From positions 1 through 64,000 of the forward strand of contig NZ_JAJFZK010000001.1 in NCBI RefSeq assembly GCF_020731355.1: 64,000 bases of DNA, in the 5' to 3' direction. The notes under the pieces are model-generated. The model did not search any database and was not told the origin of the DNA. It saw nothing but the letters and a program-made list of their open reading frames with translations. Shown here in pieces: positions 47,042 through 56,049 of the stretch. Origin of the DNA: Bacillus sp. REN16 (GTDB lineage Bacteria; Bacillota; Bacilli; Bacillales; Bacillaceae_L). Positions within the stretch are counted from its first letter, which is position 1. Each line of letters opens with the position of its first letter. The position numbers and the translations under genes were made by a program.

Positions 47042-47773
47042 ATGGTTAACCCATTAAATCATGGGACATTTATTCCACTTTATTATCAGCTAAAAGAAAT
47101 CATTGAGAAGAAGATTGAAACGGGCGAATGGAAGCCAGGTGACAAGATTCCTTCTGAAAATGACTTACGGACATCCTATAATGTAAGTCGAAATACAGTT
47201 CAAAAAGCATTAAATGACCTCGTTACAGAAGGGTTGTTAGAAAGAATTCAAGGAAAAGGAACATTTATATCTAAACCCAAAATAGAGCAATCCTTAACTA
47301 GTTTTTATAGCTTTAGTAAAGTTATGGAGAATAAAGGGATGAACCCAAAAGATATTCTTTTGAACTTAGATATCCAAACTGTTCCTAATAAAATAGCTAA
47401 GGAACTTCAAATTAGTGTTGAAGAAAAAGTGGTAACGTTACAGCGTATTCGTACGGCTAACAACGAACCTATTATCCTGGAGACATCTTATATACCAAGT
47501 AAGTTAGTACCTGGGTTAAGACGTGAAGATATCGAAGCATCTTCTTTATATGGTTTATTAGAAAATAAATATGAGATTATTGTATCGAAAGCAGTCGAAG
47601 CATTTGAACCCGTTCTAGCAAGTAAAGAAGAGAGTAAATACCTGCAGATTGAAGAGGGTGCGCCTAGTCTTTTATTAGACCGTACTGCATATGATATTCA
47701 AGGTAATCCGGTAGAATTTTGCCGCTCAATTGTTAGAGGAGATCGCTGTAGGTTCTATACAGAACTTCTCTAA
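47042..47773 (+). CDS. GntR/HutC-family transcriptional regulator (UTRA domain)
   Basis: A 243-residue regulator. The N-terminal winged helix (about 10-75, PLYYQLKEIIEKKIETGEW and NVSRNTVQKALNDL) is followed by a UTRA ligand domain. NagR/AgaR-like members bind amino-sugar phosphates. Its place directly before the amino-sugar operon makes it the likely repressor of that operon, with GlcN-6-P or GalN-6-P as possible effector (inference). Confidence 0.9.
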   Translation: MVNPLNHGTFIPLYYQLKEIIEKKIETGEWKPGDKIPSENDLRTSYNVSRNTVQKALNDLVTEGLLERIQGKGTFISKPKIEQSLTSFYSFSKVMENKGMNPKDILLNLDIQTVPNKIAKELQISVEEKVVTLQRIRTANNEPIILETSYIPSKLVPGLRREDIEASSLYGLLENKYEIIVSKAVEAFEPVLASKEESKYLQIEEGAPSLLLDRTAYDIQGNPVEFCRSIVRGDRCRFYTELL

Positions 47774-47791
47774 AATTTTTTGAAAATAAAA

Positions 47792-47821
47792 TTGCACCCA
47801 ACAACCTGTCAACGGTATAAT
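47792..47821 (+). promoter_or_regulatory. Promoter of the amino-sugar operon
   Basis: TTGCAC (47792-47797), 18-base spacer, perfect TATAAT (47816-47821). The spacer holds CAACAACCTGTCAACGG, a possible GntR operator placed to block polymerase. Confidence 0.7.
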
Positions 47822-47873
47822 GAGAATACAGTATATTTAAAACAAATTTTTGTAGTGAGGGGAGAGTGAGAAG

Positions 47874-48800
47874 ATGAAACGAGCATTAGGAGTGGATATT
47901 GGAGGAACGAAGATTGCTGCGGCAATTATTGATGAAGAGGCAAACATTCTTTATCGTTCGGAGGTACCAAGTGATCCATCAGATAAAGAAAAGATGTTTG
48001 AGCAAGTAGTGAACGTAATTAACAATGTATTGGATGAATCCCATTTAAACATACAACAAATAGAGGGCATTGGTTTAGGAGTACCAGGAATTTTAGATCG
48101 AGATTCAGGTATTGCTATTTTCCAAAATAATTTACCCTGGAAGGGCTTTCCGATTGTAAAACGAATAAAGGAAGCTTTTCCAGTAGAAAAAGTTGTGATT
48201 GATAATGACGTTTATATGGCGGCGTTTGCGGAGTGGCAAATGTATGGAGCAAATCAAAATGAAACCTTTGTTTACTTTACGATCAGTACTGGTATTGCGG
48301 TTTCAATCATTCATAACGGAGATTTTATCCGAGGAATGGGATTTGCAGGTGAGCTAGGACTATTTCCTGTGAAAGCGGCGAATGGAATAGAAAGACTTGA
48401 GCAAGCGGCAGCAGGTCCAGCCATTCAAAGATTGACGAACAACACGATGACGTCCAAAGAAGTGTTAGAAAAGTATCAGCAACAGGATGAATATGCACAT
48501 TCTGTGATTTCAAATGTAGTTGAATCACTTGCCCATGGCTGTTATGCCATAACCTGTATATTGGACCCTCAAAAAATAGTCTTTGGGGGAGGCGTTATTA
48601 ATAATAATGCTTTTCTTCTTCCATTAATCAAGCAGAAAATGGAAGAGTACTGCATTCCAGACCAGAAAGCTGCTGTTAGCCGATTACATATAAGTCAATC
48701 AAAGGGAGACGCTGGTGTACTTGGTGCAGGACTCAGAGTGTTCAATAGGAAGGGTGTTGAAGACTGTGGAAAAACCAAACATCTTATTAATCACGAGTGA
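47874..48800 (+). CDS. ROK-family sugar kinase, probable N-acetylgalactosamine kinase
   Basis: A 308-residue ROK protein. The ATP site is GVDIGGTKIAAAI and the catalytic Asp is in VIDNDVYMAAFAE. The usual ROK zinc motif (G-H then C-x-C-G-x2-G-C-x-E) is missing: the region reads GELGLFPVKAANGIERLEQ. There is no N-terminal DNA-binding domain, so it is a kinase, not a repressor. With agaS, an NagA-type deacetylase and tagatose genes in the operon, GalNAc is the likely substrate, as with AgaK in non-PTS pathways. It overlaps the next gene by about 35 bases. Confidence 0.85.
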   Translation: MKRALGVDIGGTKIAAAIIDEEANILYRSEVPSDPSDKEKMFEQVVNVINNVLDESHLNIQQIEGIGLGVPGILDRDSGIAIFQNNLPWKGFPIVKRIKEAFPVEKVVIDNDVYMAAFAEWQMYGANQNETFVYFTISTGIAVSIIHNGDFIRGMGFAGELGLFPVKAANGIERLEQAAAGPAIQRLTNNTMTSKEVLEKYQQQDEYAHSVISNVVESLAHGCYAITCILDPQKIVFGGGVINNNAFLLPLIKQKMEEYCIPDQKAAVSRLHISQSKGDAGVLGAGLRVFNRKGVEDCGKTKHLINHE

Positions 48801-50277
48801 TCAACAGCACTTTAATACGATAGGAGCATTTAATTCAGAAATTCAAACACCAAACCTTGACCGCCTAGTTGAGGAGGGTATTACATTTCAGCGAGCATAC
48901 TGTCCTAATCCAACCTGTACACCGTCACGCGCATCCATTATTACGGGAATGTATCCGAGCCAGCACGGGGCATGGACTCTAGGAACAAAATTATTAGAAG
49001 ATCGACATACAATAGGGGAATACTTACAGAAAAATAATTATCGTACTGCATTGGTAGGAAAGGCTCATTTCCAACCAACTAAAACAACCGAGGAATACGA
49101 GTCGGTAGAATCCTATCCATTATTAGCAGATTTAGAGTATTGGAAGTCATTTGATCAAGAATTTTATGGGTTTGAGCATGTTGAACTGGCAAGAAACCAT
49201 ACAAATGAACATCTAGTTGGGCAACACTATGCTTTATGGATGGAAGAAAAGGGCTGTGAAAATTGGCGGGATTATTTTCTTGCACCCACGGGTAACATGG
49301 ACCCAGAAATAAAATATACATGGGATATTCCTGAAGAGTATCACTATGATACCTGGATAGCGGAAAGGACAAACGCTCTGCTAGAAGATTACGTGAAAAA
49401 TGGTGAGAATTTCTTTCTATGGTCTAGCTTTTTTGATCCCCATCCACCTTATCTTGTACCAGAACCGTGGGATAAGATGTATGATCCAGAGCAATTGACC
49501 ATACCAAAAGGAAAGGAAGGGGAGCATAAGCAAAATCCCCCTCATTTTCAATTAACTCAGGAACTGAACCCTGATTTCAGCTCTTACATGGAAACTGGTT
49601 TTGGAATTCATGGATACCATTCACATCGTGACGTGGAGGAGGAAGATCATAAGAAGCTTACTGCTACCTATTTCGGAATGATTAGTATGATGGATAAATA
49701 TATCGGAAAAATAATTGATAAGCTTGATGAACTTGGTATTGCTGATAATACGATCCTTGTTTTTACAAGCGATCATGGTCATTTCTTTGGCCAGCATGGT
49801 CTTCAGTATAAAGGCGGGTTTCATTACGAAGATTTGATTAAGGTACCTTTTATTGTCCGATATCCAGGACAAATTCCAGCAGGAGTTGTTTCGGATGCGT
49901 TGCAATCATTGGTCGATCTTTCACCTACTTTTATGGATTTTGCAGGTTTGGAGCTGCCAATTGACATGACGGGTATCAGTCAAAAGGAAGTTTGGACAGG
50001 AAAACAAAGCAGTGCCCGTGATCATATCGTTTGTGAATTCCGCCATGAACCTACGACCATTCATCAAAAAACGTATGTAGATGAGCGGTATAAAATAACA
50101 GTTTACTATAACCAATCATATGGGGAGCTATTTGATTTGCAAGAGGATCCCAACGAAAACCACAATCTATGGAATAATCCAGATTACGCTACCTTGAAAA
50201 TGGAGCTCTTGCTGAAATATATTTGGGCTGAATTGGGGAAAGAACTTCTCCCGATGCCACGGATATCCCATGCATAA
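48766..50277 (+). CDS. Cys-type sulfatase 2, cytoplasmic
   Basis: A sulfatase of about 503 residues. The activation site is Cys51-Thr-Pro-Ser-Arg55 (PTCTPSRASIITG), the classic C-x-P-S-R form. Metal site segments are ITSDQQHFNTIG and FTSDHGHFFGQHGL; signature II is LVGKAHF. No signal peptide. The start is uncertain: GTG at 48766 has AGGAAGGG 11 bases upstream, while GTG 48754 and TTG 48757 are too close to it. Lying between the kinase and agaS, it may act on sulfated GalNAc or GalNAc-sulfate disaccharides. Confidence 0.92.
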   Translation: MEKPNILLITSDQQHFNTIGAFNSEIQTPNLDRLVEEGITFQRAYCPNPTCTPSRASIITGMYPSQHGAWTLGTKLLEDRHTIGEYLQKNNYRTALVGKAHFQPTKTTEEYESVESYPLLADLEYWKSFDQEFYGFEHVELARNHTNEHLVGQHYALWMEEKGCENWRDYFLAPTGNMDPEIKYTWDIPEEYHYDTWIAERTNALLEDYVKNGENFFLWSSFFDPHPPYLVPEPWDKMYDPEQLTIPKGKEGEHKQNPPHFQLTQELNPDFSSYMETGFGIHGYHSHRDVEEEDHKKLTATYFGMISMMDKYIGKIIDKLDELGIADNTILVFTSDHGHFFGQHGLQYKGGFHYEDLIKVPFIVRYPGQIPAGVVSDALQSLVDLSPTFMDFAGLELPIDMTGISQKEVWTGKQSSARDHIVCEFRHEPTTIHQKTYVDERYKITVYYNQSYGELFDLQEDPNENHNLWNNPDYATLKMELLLKYIWAELGKELLPMPRISHA

Positions 50278-50317
50278 CAATGAATATCGAATTCTATTAA
50301 AGTGAGGAGATGCTTTT

Positions 50318-51466
50318 ATGTTGAAGTTAGATGGAGCTACTCATACGGCTTCTGAAATTTTCCAACAACCATTAGTTTGGAAGAAGTCAATTTCTCTTTT
50401 TGCAGAGAAAAGGAATGAATATAAGGGTTTTTTACAGGAAATCTACTCAAAGCATGAAGTTGTTAAAGTTATTTTAACCGGTGCTGGAACTTCTGCTTTT
50501 ATCGGTGATATTCTGGCACCAATCTTTAAACAAGAGGGAAAAAATAAAGTCTTTTTTGAAGCTGTTCCAACAACCGATATTGTGTCTAATCCAACTGAAT
50601 ATTTGGTTTCAGAAATACCGACAATTCTTGTTTCGTTTGCACGCTCCGGACAAAGTCCTGAAAGTGTGGCAACAGTAAATCTTGGGCAGCAGCTAATAAA
50701 AGACTTTTATCAAGTAGTCATTACTTGTAATAAAGACGGTCAGCTCGCAAAAAACGTTCAAGACGATAAGAATAGTATTGTTATTCTGCTGCCTGAGGAA
50801 GCGAATGATAAATCGTTAGCCATGACTAGTAGCTTTTCTTGCATGATGTTAATGGCATACGCATTGTTTACGAACAATCCTTCTTTTGACCAAGAGATGA
50901 ATCTAGTTATTGAGAATGGTCAGCATTTAGTCACTACGGTAAATACAACAGTAGATACGGTATTGGAATATGATTTTAATCGTATTATTTATCTTGGATC
51001 AGGGCTGCTTGGCCAATTGGCCCACGAAGCCTCTTTAAAAATGCTAGAGCTAACAGCTGGAAAAGTGGTTGCAGCATTCGAATCTTCATTAGGCTTCCGT
51101 CATGGTCCAAAATCAATTCTTAACGATCAATCTGTTGTTGCATTGTTCGTATCAAGTGACCCTTATACGAGAAAATATGATCTTGATATTCTTAAAGAAA
51201 TCTCAGGAATTCCAGGTGTAAAAGTGATCGCCTTAAGTGAAAAATTAGACGAAACAGTAGAACAATATGCTGATTGGAAAATTCCTGTGAACACATCAGG
51301 TGAATTAGTGAAAAACGATTTTTACTTAGCTTTATTATATATTGTCTTTGCCCAAACATTGGCAATGAAGAAATCTATAAATCTAGGCATTTCACCTGAT
51401 AATCCGAGTCCAGATGGTGTAATTAGCCGTGTCGTTCAGGGCGTAACAATCTACGATTACAAGTGA
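50318..51466 (+). CDS. agaS: AgaS, D-galactosamine-6-phosphate deaminase/isomerase
   Basis: A 382-residue protein with two SIS domains (LTGAGTSAFIGD and YLGSGLLGQLAHEASLKMLELTAGKV). FGSSLGFRHGPKS-like residues (ESSLGFRHGPKS) are typical of the AgaS/GlmS family. AgaS turns galactosamine-6-phosphate into tagatose-6-phosphate and ammonia. It fixes the amino-sugar branch as galactosamine rather than glucosamine, although some AgaS-like proteins have other specificities. Confidence 0.9.
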   Translation: MLKLDGATHTASEIFQQPLVWKKSISLFAEKRNEYKGFLQEIYSKHEVVKVILTGAGTSAFIGDILAPIFKQEGKNKVFFEAVPTTDIVSNPTEYLVSEIPTILVSFARSGQSPESVATVNLGQQLIKDFYQVVITCNKDGQLAKNVQDDKNSIVILLPEEANDKSLAMTSSFSCMMLMAYALFTNNPSFDQEMNLVIENGQHLVTTVNTTVDTVLEYDFNRIIYLGSGLLGQLAHEASLKMLELTAGKVVAAFESSLGFRHGPKSILNDQSVVALFVSSDPYTRKYDLDILKEISGIPGVKVIALSEKLDETVEQYADWKIPVNTSGELVKNDFYLALLYIVFAQTLAMKKSINLGISPDNPSPDGVISRVVQGVTIYDYK

Positions 51467-51491
51467 GATGTTAGTTAAAGGAAGAATGACA

Positions 51492-52637
51492 ATGACATAC
51501 TATTTGAAAGCTGAAAAGTTTCTGTTAGAAAACGAGGAGAAAATGGGTGGCTACTTATTCATCAAGGACGGGAAATTTGGATCTTTTGTAAGTCAGATCC
51601 CAGAGGGAGCAACAGTAGTTGATTATAGTGGCTACACGATTGCACCAGGTCTCTTCGATACTCATATTCACGGTATAAAAGGTCATGACATTATGGATGG
51701 AGAAGTTGAAGCAATCAACGAAATATCTAAAACGCTATTATCACTTGGTGTGACACGATTCTTACCTACTACTTTAACGTCTTTAAAAGATGACTTAGAT
51801 CGTGCAATCATCGCGATTCGTGAAGCAGTAGAAAACGGTCTTCCGGGTGCTCAATCAGAGGGGATTTTTTTAGAAGGCCCATACTTCACGGAACTTCATA
51901 AAGGAGCACAAAACTCAAGCTACTTCAGGGATCCAGATGTTGAAGAATTTCAATATTGGCAACAATTAGCGGATGGTTCAATTAAAAAAATTGCAATTGC
52001 ACCTGAAAGACAAGGGGTTTTCGATTTTATTCGAAAAGTGACCGAAGAAGGTGTATTGGTGAGTATTGCTCACACTAATGCAAGTTTTGAATGCTGCAAG
52101 GAGGCAGTGGATGCTGGGGCCAGGAACTATGTCCATTTATTTAACGGAATGACTGGATTGCATCACAGAACGCCTGGTGTAGTTGGAGCGGCATTAGTGG
52201 ATGACCGAGCCTTTGCTGAACTGATTTGTGATGGTTTCCATGTTCATCCTGATGTTTCCGCACTTGCCTTACGGATTAAGGATGACAAGCTAATACTAAT
52301 TACAGACTGCATGCAAGCAGGATTAATGCCTGACGGTAATTATCACCTTGGTGAATTTTCAGTTGTCATGAAAGATGGAGTCGCCAAATTAGAAAGCGGT
52401 TCCCTTGCAGGCAGTACGCTGAAGTTAATTGATGGCGTTAAAAATCTGCAAGAGTGGAGCAGCGAATCTTTATATAAAATATGGCATCTTGGCTCACTAA
52501 CTCCTGCAGTAAGTTTAGGGAAAGATACTCAGTTAGGCAGTATTTCACCGGGAAAGATTGCAGATTATGTCGTATTGAATAACCAATTTGAAGTTCAAGC
52601 AACAGCTGTTGCTGGGGAAGTAAAATATCAGAAGTAA
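51492..52637 (+). CDS. nagA: N-acetylhexosamine-6-phosphate deacetylase (NagA/AgaA type)
   Basis: A 381-residue amidohydrolase. The N-terminal site is PGLFDTHIHGIKGHD; metal and substrate residues lie in FLEGPYF, SIAHTNA and VHLFNGMTGLHHR; the catalytic Asp is in LITDCMQAG. It removes acetate from GlcNAc-6-P or GalNAc-6-P; the context favours GalNAc-6-P. The ATG at 51492 has AAAGGAAG 7 bases upstream; earlier ATGs at 51468 and 51486 do not. Confidence 0.92.
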   Translation: MTYYLKAEKFLLENEEKMGGYLFIKDGKFGSFVSQIPEGATVVDYSGYTIAPGLFDTHIHGIKGHDIMDGEVEAINEISKTLLSLGVTRFLPTTLTSLKDDLDRAIIAIREAVENGLPGAQSEGIFLEGPYFTELHKGAQNSSYFRDPDVEEFQYWQQLADGSIKKIAIAPERQGVFDFIRKVTEEGVLVSIAHTNASFECCKEAVDAGARNYVHLFNGMTGLHHRTPGVVGAALVDDRAFAELICDGFHVHPDVSALALRIKDDKLILITDCMQAGLMPDGNYHLGEFSVVMKDGVAKLESGSLAGSTLKLIDGVKNLQEWSSESLYKIWHLGSLTPAVSLGKDTQLGSISPGKIADYVVLNNQFEVQATAVAGEVKYQK

Positions 52638-52697
52638 TTGGATATGTCTTAGAACACGATTGCAAGTAAAAATTCCTAGATAAGGATGATGATAGAT

Positions 52698-53573
52698 ATG
52701 GTATCTGTTCAACCAAAGAGTTATATACAAAATACAAAAGAAATGTTGTTAAAAGCAAGTCGTGAGGATTATGCTGTACCGGCATTTAATATTCATAACC
52801 TCGAAACAATCCAAACAGTTGTGGAAGCTTGCGTTGAAATGAGGTCGCCAGTTATTCTAGCAGCTACTCCGGGTACAATGAAGTATGCTGGGCGAGCCTA
52901 TATTCAAGCGATTGTAGAAGTTGCGGCTAAGGAAAATGATATACCAATCGCTCTTCATCTTGACCACCATGAAACCTATGAATCTATTGTAGAGTCCTTG
53001 GAATTAGGAACAAAATCGGTGATGATTGATGGGTCCCATTTATCATTCGAAGAAAATATTGCCCTTGCGAAAAAAGTAGCTGACAAGGCTCATGAATATG
53101 GGGCTACTGTCGAGGCAGAGCTAGGTAAACTAGTAGGGCAAGAAGATGACCTTATCGTTGAGGCGAAAGATGCTGCCTATACAGATCCTGATACAGTAGA
53201 AGAATTTGTAGCACGAACAGGTATTGACTCACTTGCAGTTGCGATTGGAACAGGTCATGGTTTATATGAAACAAAGCCGAATCTTGATTTTGCTCGACTA
53301 GCTAAAATCAAGAGTTTGGTCGATGTACCAATTGTATTACATGGTGCCTCTGGCATTTCAAAAGAAGATGTTCAAAAATGTATTTCTTTAGGATGTGCCA
53401 AGGTTAATATTTCAACCGAATTAAAAATTCCGTTCTCTGAAGGTTTACGTGGACACTTGATTGAAAACCCACAAGAAACAGATCCAAGAAAATATTTTGG
53501 ATTAGCAAAAGCGAAAATGAAGGAAGCAGTAATTGAAAAGATCCTGATCTGTATGAGTAACGGAAAAGCATAA
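52698..53573 (+). CDS. gatY: Class II tagatose-1,6-bisphosphate aldolase (GatY/KbaY type)
   Basis: A 291-residue zinc aldolase. The opening DYAVPAFNIHNLETIQ, active site LHLDHHE, and GKLVGQEDDL plus LHGASGISKEDVQ segments match the GatY/KbaY/FbaA group. It splits tagatose-1,6-bisphosphate into glyceraldehyde-3-phosphate and dihydroxyacetone phosphate. The ATG at 52698 is chosen since AAGGA lies 11 bases upstream; ATGs at 52686 and 52689 overlap that site. The step comes after the kinase encoded next. Confidence 0.9.
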   Translation: MVSVQPKSYIQNTKEMLLKASREDYAVPAFNIHNLETIQTVVEACVEMRSPVILAATPGTMKYAGRAYIQAIVEVAAKENDIPIALHLDHHETYESIVESLELGTKSVMIDGSHLSFEENIALAKKVADKAHEYGATVEAELGKLVGQEDDLIVEAKDAAYTDPDTVEEFVARTGIDSLAVAIGTGHGLYETKPNLDFARLAKIKSLVDVPIVLHGASGISKEDVQKCISLGCAKVNISTELKIPFSEGLRGHLIENPQETDPRKYFGLAKAKMKEAVIEKILICMSNGKA

Positions 53574-53581
53574 CCTTGATG

Positions 53582-53647
53582 AGGTGGGGAATCAAAAACC
53601 TGTGTGTGATTAGACGCGCAAGGCGATGGTCCTCACCTTTTTTTAAA
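53582..53647 (+). terminator. Attenuator-like hairpin between aldolase and kinase genes
   Basis: AGGTGGGGA / TCCTCACCT closes a 46-base loop and is followed by TTTTTTT. It lies inside an otherwise continuous operon, so it may reduce kinase expression. Confidence 0.55.
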
Positions 53648-53670
53648 ATAATGAGGTGAGGTGTATATTC

Positions 53671-54615
53671 ATGATATTAACCATTACGTTAAATCCTTCT
53701 GTCGATATAAACTACAAGTTGGATCAGTTTAGTTTAGATGGAGTGAATCGAGTCAATCATGCTGGCAAAACAGCAGGTGGGAAAGGACTAAACGTAGCCC
53801 ATGTACTAAGGCAATTAGAGGAAGAGACAGCTGCATCTGGATTTCTGGGTGGTAGTTTAGGAGATTTTATTCGGAAAGAAATAAATAATAAAGGTATCAA
53901 AGATTTTTTTGTAGAAATTGAAGGTAACACAAGGAATTGCATTGCAATCATTCATGAGGGCAAGCAGACTGAAATATTAGAAAGCGGACCTAATATAAGT
54001 CAAAAAGAATCAGTAGATTTCTTAGAAAGATATGCAGAAGCCGTACAGCAGTCAAGGTATGTTACGATTTCAGGGAGCACTCCACAAGGAATCAACGACG
54101 AATATTACAGCCAATTAATCGAGCTGGCTCATAAGTTTCATAAGCCTGTTTTATTAGATACAAAAGGTTCCCTGCTTAAAGTAACATTGCAAAGTAAGAA
54201 TAAACCATATTTAATCAAACCAAATCAAGAAGAATTAGGAGACTTGATTGGGACCGCGTTAACGAGTGAAAAAGAGATTTTATCAGCTTTACAACAAGAG
54301 ATTTTTCAAGGGGTAGAATGGGTAGTTGTTACCTTAGGTGGAAAAGGTGCGATTGTAAAGCATAGGGAGAATCTCTATCGGGTCCGAATACCCAAAGTAA
54401 AGGTTGTAAACCCAGTGGGCTCCGGAGATTCGGTTATTGCTGGTTTCGCTGCCGGATTATCGCGTGGTTTTAAGGAAGAAGACCTTATTAAATTCGGTCT
54501 TGCTATGGGTACAATTAATACCTTGGAAGAGAAAACTGGAAGTATTGACGTGAATAAGATAAATTGGTGTTTGGAAGAAATGAATGTAGAACAAATCGTA
54601 CAGGAATTTATCTAA
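53671..54615 (+). CDS. lacC: Tagatose-6-phosphate kinase / 1-phosphofructokinase (PfkB family)
   Basis: A 314-residue PfkB-family kinase. The start LTITLNPSVDINYKL, the first signature near GGKGLNVAHVLRQL and the catalytic GSGDS in NPVGSGDSVIAGFA fit the LacC/FruK/AgaZ-type group. By context it makes tagatose-1,6-bisphosphate for the aldolase next to it. The ATG at 53671 has GAGGTGAGGTG upstream; a GTG at 53656 is inside that site. Confidence 0.88.
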   Translation: MILTITLNPSVDINYKLDQFSLDGVNRVNHAGKTAGGKGLNVAHVLRQLEEETAASGFLGGSLGDFIRKEINNKGIKDFFVEIEGNTRNCIAIIHEGKQTEILESGPNISQKESVDFLERYAEAVQQSRYVTISGSTPQGINDEYYSQLIELAHKFHKPVLLDTKGSLLKVTLQSKNKPYLIKPNQEELGDLIGTALTSEKEILSALQQEIFQGVEWVVVTLGGKGAIVKHRENLYRVRIPKVKVVNPVGSGDSVIAGFAAGLSRGFKEEDLIKFGLAMGTINTLEEKTGSIDVNKINWCLEEMNVEQIVQEFI

Positions 54616-54672
54616 TTTTAGCCTCGTTGCCGATCATGTCCTAACCTAAGTGATAAGATTCACATAACTTTT

Positions 54673-54700
54673 TTGAATTTTTTACTAATATGGATATAGA
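54673..54700 (+). promoter_or_regulatory. Possible promoter of the sulfatase-maturase pair
   Basis: TTGAAT (54673-54678), 16-base spacer, TATAGA (54695-54700), just before the maturase ribosome site. It could let the two maturases be made apart from the upstream operon; no terminator is seen after the kinase gene. Confidence 0.35.
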
Positions 54701-54723
54701 TGACACGAAGGTAGGGGATATAG

Positions 54724-55971
54724 GTGAGTACATGTGGGGTAACAACAGCTAATGTAACGGGAGTTCTTTGGAAAACGGTATCAGAGGCTTGTAATCTAGC
54801 CTGTGAATATTGTTACTATAGCAAATGTAAAGGCAGAATTGATAACTTAAATCGTATTGAAGATGATGTACTGGAAAAGTTTATTAAGGAATATATGGCG
54901 ATATCGAATGGTGTGGCTTCTTTCGTATGGCAAGGTGGAGAACCACTCTTAGCGGGATTAGAATTTTTTAAAACGGTAGTATCCCTTCAAGCCAAATATG
55001 CAAAACGAAATACAATTATTAGCAATTCGATTCAAACAAATGGGACGTTAATCACACGTGAATGGGCAGGATTTTTTAAAAAATACAATTTCTTAGTTGG
55101 CGTTAGTCTTGATGGTCCGAAACATATTAATGATGCAAAGCGGGTTACAGGCTCAGGAGGTGGGAGCTTTAACTCGATTATGAAAGGGATTCAGCATTTA
55201 AGAGATGAGAATGTAGATTTTAATATCCTAACTGTCATTCATGAGGGAAATGTCACTAAAGGTAAAGAACTGATGGAGTTTTACATAGAAGAGGAATTTC
55301 AATTTGTTCAATTTATTCCATGTATGGATTTTAAATCACAAGAAGTAGGTCAATTAGGAAGATACACGATAACACCCAAACAGTATGGTGATTTCTTATG
55401 CCAGGTATTTGATATTTGGTACAATGACGGAAATCCTTTTCTATCTGAGCGATTTTTTGATAATATGTTGGCCGTCTATCTTCACCAAGAGGCGGAAATA
55501 TGTATTCACCGTAAGACGTGTCCAAAAACATTAATTTTGGAACAAAATGGAGATGCATATCCCTGCGATTTTTATATTCATGAAGACTATTATTTAGGCA
55601 ATGTGGGCAATGATCCACTAATTGATATTATTAATCATAAGAAATTTAATGAATTTACGAGTTTAAAAGAAGATCTGTCCGAACAGTGTTTGAACTGCGA
55701 GTTTCTTCATCTATGTCATGGAGGATGTCCGAGAGCTCGCAGCTGGGATCCGCAGAAACAAACGAATGTAGAATATTTCTGCCAAAGCTATAAACAAATT
55801 TATCGATATGCAGACGAAAGAATGCAAAAGGTAGCAGATAAAGTGAAGGAAAGAAGATTAGGAGAATACATTCAAAATGGCGGAAGGCCTCCTGAAAGAA
55901 ATGAACTTTGCATATGCGGCAGCGGGAAAAAGTTTAAAAAATGCTGTGGGAAATATACCGTGTTAACTTGA
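54724..55971 (+). CDS. Anaerobic sulfatase-maturating enzyme (anSME, radical SAM) with SEC-C motif
   Basis: A 415-residue radical SAM/SPASM enzyme. The 4Fe-4S motif is Cys23-x3-Cys27-x2-Cys30 (ACNLACEYC). SPASM cysteines follow (CIHRKTC, YPCDFYIHED, QCLNCEFLHLCHGGCPR), matching anSME signatures. It converts the active-site Cys or Ser of sulfatases to formylglycine without oxygen. The last 25 residues form a SEC-C zinc motif (ELCICGSGKKFKKCC), an extra module not needed for catalysis in studied anSMEs. The GTG start has AGGTAGGGG 6 bases upstream. FGE is encoded 78 bases downstream. Confidence 0.93.
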   Translation: MSTCGVTTANVTGVLWKTVSEACNLACEYCYYSKCKGRIDNLNRIEDDVLEKFIKEYMAISNGVASFVWQGGEPLLAGLEFFKTVVSLQAKYAKRNTIISNSIQTNGTLITREWAGFFKKYNFLVGVSLDGPKHINDAKRVTGSGGGSFNSIMKGIQHLRDENVDFNILTVIHEGNVTKGKELMEFYIEEEFQFVQFIPCMDFKSQEVGQLGRYTITPKQYGDFLCQVFDIWYNDGNPFLSERFFDNMLAVYLHQEAEICIHRKTCPKTLILEQNGDAYPCDFYIHEDYYLGNVGNDPLIDIINHKKFNEFTSLKEDLSEQCLNCEFLHLCHGGCPRARSWDPQKQTNVEYFCQSYKQIYRYADERMQKVADKVKERRLGEYIQNGGRPPERNELCICGSGKKFKKCCGKYTVLT

Positions 55972-56049
55972 TTCATTGGGAGGGGTATAGAAAACCAGCA
56001 GGAATAAGTAAGAAAATAACGAATTGTTATATTGAAGGAGTGAATCAGC

